From assembly GCA_013697365.1 (NCBI GenBank), contig JACCXA010000188.1, positions 1-16,965 on the forward strand: 16,965 nt of DNA. The letters are read 5' to 3'. A program made the translations under genes and the position numbers. Under the pieces are notes generated by a model. That model worked only from the letters and a program-made list of their open reading frames with translations, had not been told where the DNA came from and did not search any database. Below, in pieces: positions 14,461 to 16,965 of this stretch (positions are counted from its first letter, which is position 1; each line of letters starts with the position of its first letter). Source of the DNA: Chthoniobacterales bacterium (lineage in GTDB: Bacteria > Verrucomicrobiota > Verrucomicrobiia > Chthoniobacterales > UBA10450).

Positions 14461-15291
14461 TCACATGAACCCTTTCGCCCGCAATTTCTGCATGGCGTTG
14501 CGCTCGTGATGATCCTGCGCGCGCCCCGCCCTTTCACTTGTCCTGGTAGCGTCGAGTTCCGCGATAATTTCTGCGATTGTGGCGGCATTGCTCTCCACCG
14601 GCTTCGTGATGGGTTCGCAGCCTAACGAGCGGAAGCGTTGCCCGTTCCGTGCGAAATACATTTGCGGAACGGGAATCTTCTCGCGCTGGATGTAGCGCCA
14701 GATGTCCCCTTCCATCCAATCGAGGAGCGGCTGCACCCGCACGTGTTCGCCCGCGCTGGCACTGGTCGCGAATTGTCCCCAAAACTCGGGCGGCTGATCC
14801 TTGTACGACCATTCGAATTGCGCATTGCGCGGCGAAAAGTAACGCTCCTTGGCGCGAGTCGCGTCTTCATCGCGGCGAATCCCGGTGATAAGCGCGTCCC
14901 ATCCATACTCTGTCAGCGCCTGCTGGAGCGCGACGGTTTTCAGCTCATGCGTAACGGTAACCGGATCGTGCGTTTCGTAGCCGATGCCCCGCCCGCGCGC
15001 CTCTTCATTGATCTTAACGATCAGGTTCAGCTTATAGTGCTCCGTAGCCCAAGCGCGGAAGTCGAGCATCTCCGCGAACTCATAGGTGGTGTCGACGTGA
15101 AGAACCGGGAACGGAATCTTCCCAAAGAAAGATTTCAACGAGAGCCAGATGAGGACATTGGAATCTTTCCCCATCGACCACGGCATCGCGATGTTCCTAA
15201 ACGAGCGGAAGGCCTCGCGGAAAATGTAGATGCTCTGGTTCTCGAGGTGATCGAGATGTGTGAGCTGACGCTCGTTCATCGGGTGAGGCAT
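14461..15291 (-). CDS. cysD: Sulfate adenylyltransferase subunit 2
   Basis: The 276-residue PP-loop ATP pyrophosphatase makes adenylyl sulfate from ATP and sulfate with CysN. It has the PP-loop PWSMGKDSNVL (37-47), LHVDTTYEF (64-72), GIRRDEDATRAKERYFS (about 137-153), RVQPLLDWMEGDIWRY (184-199), RSLGCEPITKPVESNA (221-236) and the C-terminal TSERAGRAQDHH stretch. It is about 25 residues shorter than E. coli CysD because the insertion between the YFAR-type segment and RFRSLGC is missing. ATG 15291 is used; an in-frame ATG at 15279 is an alternative. It is followed 49 bases later by cysNC. The order cysD-cysNC and the adjacent divergent genes suggest a small sulfate-activation operon. No SAM riboswitch or other leader element was recognised upstream. 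Confidence 0.93.
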   Translation of the reverse strand: MPHPMNERQLTHLDHLENQSIYIFREAFRSFRNIAMPWSMGKDSNVLIWLSLKSFFGKIPFPVLHVDTTYEFAEMLDFRAWATEHYKLNLIVKINEEARGRGIGYETHDPVTVTHELKTVALQQALTEYGWDALITGIRRDEDATRAKERYFSPRNAQFEWSYKDQPPEFWGQFATSASAGEHVRVQPLLDWMEGDIWRYIQREKIPVPQMYFARNGQRFRSLGCEPITKPVESNAATIAEIIAELDATRTSERAGRAQDHHERNAMQKLRAKGFM

Positions 15292-15318
15292 AACAGCGGA
15301 TAATGGCAGCGCAAGCCT

Positions 15319-15415
15319 GTCGTCCCGAGCAAGCCTTTGTCATACGGAATTTGAAAACGCGGTGATTTCGGATGCGGGATGGGATGATGTGGAGCACGGG
15401 TTAGCTCGGGATGAC
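15319..15415. repeat. 97-bp inverted-repeat-bounded element containing repeat copy B
   Basis: GTCGTCCCGAGC (15319-15330) and GCTCGGGATGAC (15404-15415) are inverted complements at 11 of 12 positions. Between them lies repeat copy B (about 15339-15402), which shares GTCAT, GGAATTTGAAAACGC, GGGATG and GAGCACGGG blocks with copy A at 29-79. The structure is like a tiny non-autonomous repeat (MITE- or REP-like). No target-site duplication is obvious. Confidence 0.6.
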
Positions 15416-15473
15416 AAACCCTGCCGATGCGCTACACACCTGTGACTGCGAAATCCCTCGCTAGGCTCGGAAG

Positions 15474-15538
15474 GGCAAGGCTTCGTTCCCGTGACCGACC
15501 ACTGCCAGAACGAACGAGATCTCGACATTCCCCTTGCC
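15474..15538. repeat. Nested inverted repeat upstream of nuoB
   Basis: GGCAAGG (15474-15480) pairs with CCTTGCC (15532-15538), and inside it TTCGTTC (15482-15488) pairs with GAACGAA (15508-15514). Spacers are unequal (1 base on the left, 17 on the right). The right edge is about 30 bases before the nuoB start, so a 5'-leader structure or operator-like site is possible; short arms make this weak. Confidence 0.3.
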
Positions 15539-15567
15539 TGACATAGCCCCAACTTTAGTGTGGCGCC

Positions 15568-16122
15568 GTGACTGAAGTCCGACCAGCCGCCTACGACTCG
15601 AAGATCGAAGGCAACGTCATTATCACACGAGTCGACGCGGCGATGAACTGGATGCGGAAGAATTCGCTCTGGCCGATGCCAATGGGACTGGCCTGCTGCG
15701 CGATTGAGCTCATGGCGACGGCTTCTTCGCGTTTCGATATCTCGCGCTTCGGCGCGGAGGTGATGCGGTTTTCGCCGCGGCAATGCGATGTTATGATCGT
15801 CGCGGGCACCGTGACCTACAAAATGGCGCTGGCGGTGAAACGCATTTACGAGCAGATGCCGGAGCCGAAGTGGGTCATCGCCATGGGCGCGTGCGCCTCT
15901 ACCGGCGGGATGTATCGGTCTTACGCCGTGCTGCAGGGCATCGATCAACTTCTGCCCGTCGACGTCTATGTCTCGGGATGCCCGCCTCGGCCAGAGGCGT
16001 TGCTGGAGGGCCTCATGAAGCTCCAGGAGAAGATCATGAGCGAACATTCATTCCTCGATCTGAAGCGCGAGATGTTTGCCGGGCGCGCCGAGAAGGTCAA
16101 CGGCGAAGCGGCCCTGGTATGA
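15568..16122 (+). CDS. nuoB: NADH-quinone oxidoreductase subunit B
   Basis: The 184-residue protein is the complex I peripheral-arm subunit that carries iron-sulfur cluster N2, the last centre before quinone. The cluster ligands are all present: the tandem pair C43-C44 in GLACCAIE, C109 in MGACASTGG and C138 in VSGCPPRPE. The DISRFGAEVMRFSPRQCD segment (57-74) and GTVTYKMA are typical. The start is GTG; a gene for NuoA, normally immediately upstream, is absent, and the upstream space is repeat-derived. It overlaps nuoC by four bases (ATGA). Membrane-associated on the cytoplasmic face as part of the complex, with no membrane segment of its own. Confidence 0.96.
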   Translation: MTEVRPAAYDSKIEGNVIITRVDAAMNWMRKNSLWPMPMGLACCAIELMATASSRFDISRFGAEVMRFSPRQCDVMIVAGTVTYKMALAVKRIYEQMPEPKWVIAMGACASTGGMYRSYAVLQGIDQLLPVDVYVSGCPPRPEALLEGLMKLQEKIMSEHSFLDLKREMFAGRAEKVNGEAALV

Positions 16123-16697
16123 CAGGCGAAGAGCTGCTCGGTTCGCTGGGCAAATTGCTGGGCGACAAGATCGTGGCCAAAGCCGAGTTCCGCGGCGAAA
16201 CAACCTTTACGATCGTGCGCGCGCAGCTCCGCGAGGTCGCAAAATTCTGCCGGGACGAACTCTCCTTCGATTACCTGCTCGATATCACGAGCGTCGACAA
16301 TTTCGGCGACGAGCCGCGCTTCGAGGTGGTTTACGAGCTTTACTCCATGACCCTCGCGGTCCATCTCCGTTTGAAGCTGACAGTGTCGGAAGATGATCTG
16401 ACGGTCGACACGATCTCGGATATCTGGCGGACGGCGGAATGGCACGAGCGCGAGATTTACGACATGATGGGACTTCGGTTTAACAACCATCCGGATCTTC
16501 GCCGTATCCTTATGTGGGACGGCTATCCATACTTCCCGCTCCGCAAGGAATTTCCCCTGGAAGGCTTGCCGAGCGATATGCCGGATGTGGCATTTACCGG
16601 CGTCGCACCGTTGGAAGGCGGCCCCTTTGTAACTCGCCCGACCACCGCGACGACGAAAGATCGCGAACCGCGAGCGCGGCGGCCTCTGAACGAGTAA
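16119..16697 (+). CDS. nuoC: NADH-quinone oxidoreductase subunit C
   Basis: The 192-residue protein is the 30-kDa-type subunit of complex I. Its signature lies in IWRTAEWHEREIYDMMG (102-118), followed by LRFNNHPDLRRILM and the YPYFPLRKEFPLEG segment that in the family packs against NuoD. The start is the ATG that overlaps the nuoB stop. The open frame continues upstream in the nuoB region, but family homology starts here. It is a stand-alone NuoC, not a NuoCD fusion: the protein ends at 16697 after a low-complexity Thr/Arg tail. NuoD does not follow; instead a convergent purine nucleoside phosphorylase gene begins its 3' end 21 bases later. Confidence 0.95.
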   Translation: MTGEELLGSLGKLLGDKIVAKAEFRGETTFTIVRAQLREVAKFCRDELSFDYLLDITSVDNFGDEPRFEVVYELYSMTLAVHLRLKLTVSEDDLTVDTISDIWRTAEWHEREIYDMMGLRFNNHPDLRRILMWDGYPYFPLRKEFPLEGLPSDMPDVAFTGVAPLEGGPFVTRPTTATTKDREPRARRPLNE

Positions 16698-16718
16698 ACG
16701 CGGCGATCGAGTGGCGGC

Positions 16719-16965
16719 CTAAAGAGCAGCCGCGATCAGTCGCGCGAAGCCGACAGCTGCATTCTTGCCCGTCGCGAGCACGTCCGCGTGGCGGAGCCGG
16801 TCCACTCCAATCCCCGCGGCCCAGTTCGTGAGACAGGAGAAGCCCGCAACCTCAAGGCCAAGTGCTCGCGCCTGAATGGTCTCGAGCACCGTGGACATGC
16901 CGACCGCATCAGCTCCCAGGCGTCGTAGCATCTGGACTTCGGCCGGCGTTTCATATTGAGGGCCG
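16719..16965 (-). CDS. Purine nucleoside phosphorylase, C-terminal part (5' end beyond window)
   Basis: Only the last 81 codons are visible, and the frame stays open to the window edge. The visible part starts with GPQYETPAEVQ, the conserved substrate-site motif of trimeric purine nucleoside phosphorylases. It continues with LGADAVGMSTV (the purine-pocket methionine) and FSCLTNWAAGI (base-contacting Asn), ending in a family-typical helix. The enzyme phosphorolyses purine (deoxy)nucleosides for salvage. The N-terminal phosphate-binding residues cannot be checked, so inosine/guanosine PNP versus methylthioadenosine phosphorylase is not formally excluded, although the Asn favours PNP. An internal ATG at 16931 is not the start. 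Confidence 0.9.
   Translation of the reverse strand, partial: GPQYETPAEVQMLRRLGADAVGMSTVLETIQARALGLEVAGFSCLTNWAAGIGVDRLRHADVLATGKNAAVGFARLIAAAL

Larger units (their letters stand above)
15292..15567. other. Divergent intergenic region between cysD and nuoB
   Basis: This 276-base gap separates the divergently transcribed cysD and nuoB genes and must hold both promoters. Its left part is a 97-base inverted-repeat-bounded element (15319-15415). Its right part holds a nested imperfect inverted repeat (15474-15538). I see no coding potential and no convincing sigma-70 promoter; TTGCCT at 15534-15539 has no well-spaced -10 partner. Confidence 0.6.

Noticed and set aside
14412..14588. 59-codon N-terminal extension of cysNC
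   Set aside because: It overlaps the end of cysD, and CysN homology begins only after ATG 14411.
15292..15567. Sulfur-responsive riboswitch upstream of cysD, or a sigma-70 promoter for nuoB
   Set aside because: No recognisable SAM-riboswitch core, and no -35/-10 pair with acceptable spacing could be seen by eye.

Overview
The window reads as ordinary, densely packed bacterial chromosome, GC-rich by eye. It holds housekeeping and central-metabolism genes in short operons and shows no phage, IS, CRISPR, toxin-antitoxin or tRNA/rRNA genes. Gene content and the clustered palindromes built on a GGCG-AGA-CGCC core suggest a soil- or freshwater-type Verrucomicrobiota (Chthoniobacterales/Spartobacteria-like) or a related phylum. 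That placement is recollection-based inference, not proven here. Clear Shine-Dalgarno motifs are scarce; the best are before the small membrane protein and ruvX.

Layout: 1-483 is non-coding and repeat-rich: a copy of a dispersed repeat, four tandem hairpins, and a GTCATCCCGAGC box. 484-2469 (+) is a two-gene unit: a YqjM/NamA-type old yellow enzyme and the tRNA hydroxylase TrhO. 6589-2526 (-) is a four-gene run: acyl-CoA carboxylase carboxyltransferase (probably methylcrotonyl-CoA type), an enoyl-CoA hydratase-family protein (probably methylglutaconyl-CoA hydratase), an RluA-family pseudouridine synthase and a spermidine-synthase-like methyltransferase-fold protein. 6986-6684 (-) encodes a small two-helix membrane protein. 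7075-12520 (+) is a tight operon manC-ruvX-truA followed by a large hybrid sensor histidine kinase. 15291-12522 (-) is cysD-cysNC, for sulfate activation to PAPS. 15568-16697 (+) is nuoB-nuoC of respiratory complex I, without nuoA or nuoD beside them. The right edge (-) carries the 3' end of a purine nucleoside phosphorylase gene.

How the genes connect: the carboxylase and hydratase fit consecutive steps of leucine (isoprenoid-type acyl-CoA) breakdown, but the biotin-carboxylase subunit is not in the window. CysD and CysNC together make APS and then PAPS. ManC supplies GDP-mannose for envelope polysaccharides. TrhO, the RluA-type enzyme and TruA are RNA-modification genes in three different operons. 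NuoB and NuoC form part of the complex I peripheral arm.

I did not find a convincing undescribed multi-gene system. The more interesting material is non-coding: a family of AGA-loop hairpins found both as a cluster and as an inverted single copy between convergent genes, and a roughly 60-bp dispersed repeat, one copy of which sits inside a 97-bp inverted-repeat-bounded element upstream of nuoB. The variant CysD/CysNC pair, the isolated nuoBC and the duplicated CHASE3-like sensor are secondary points.
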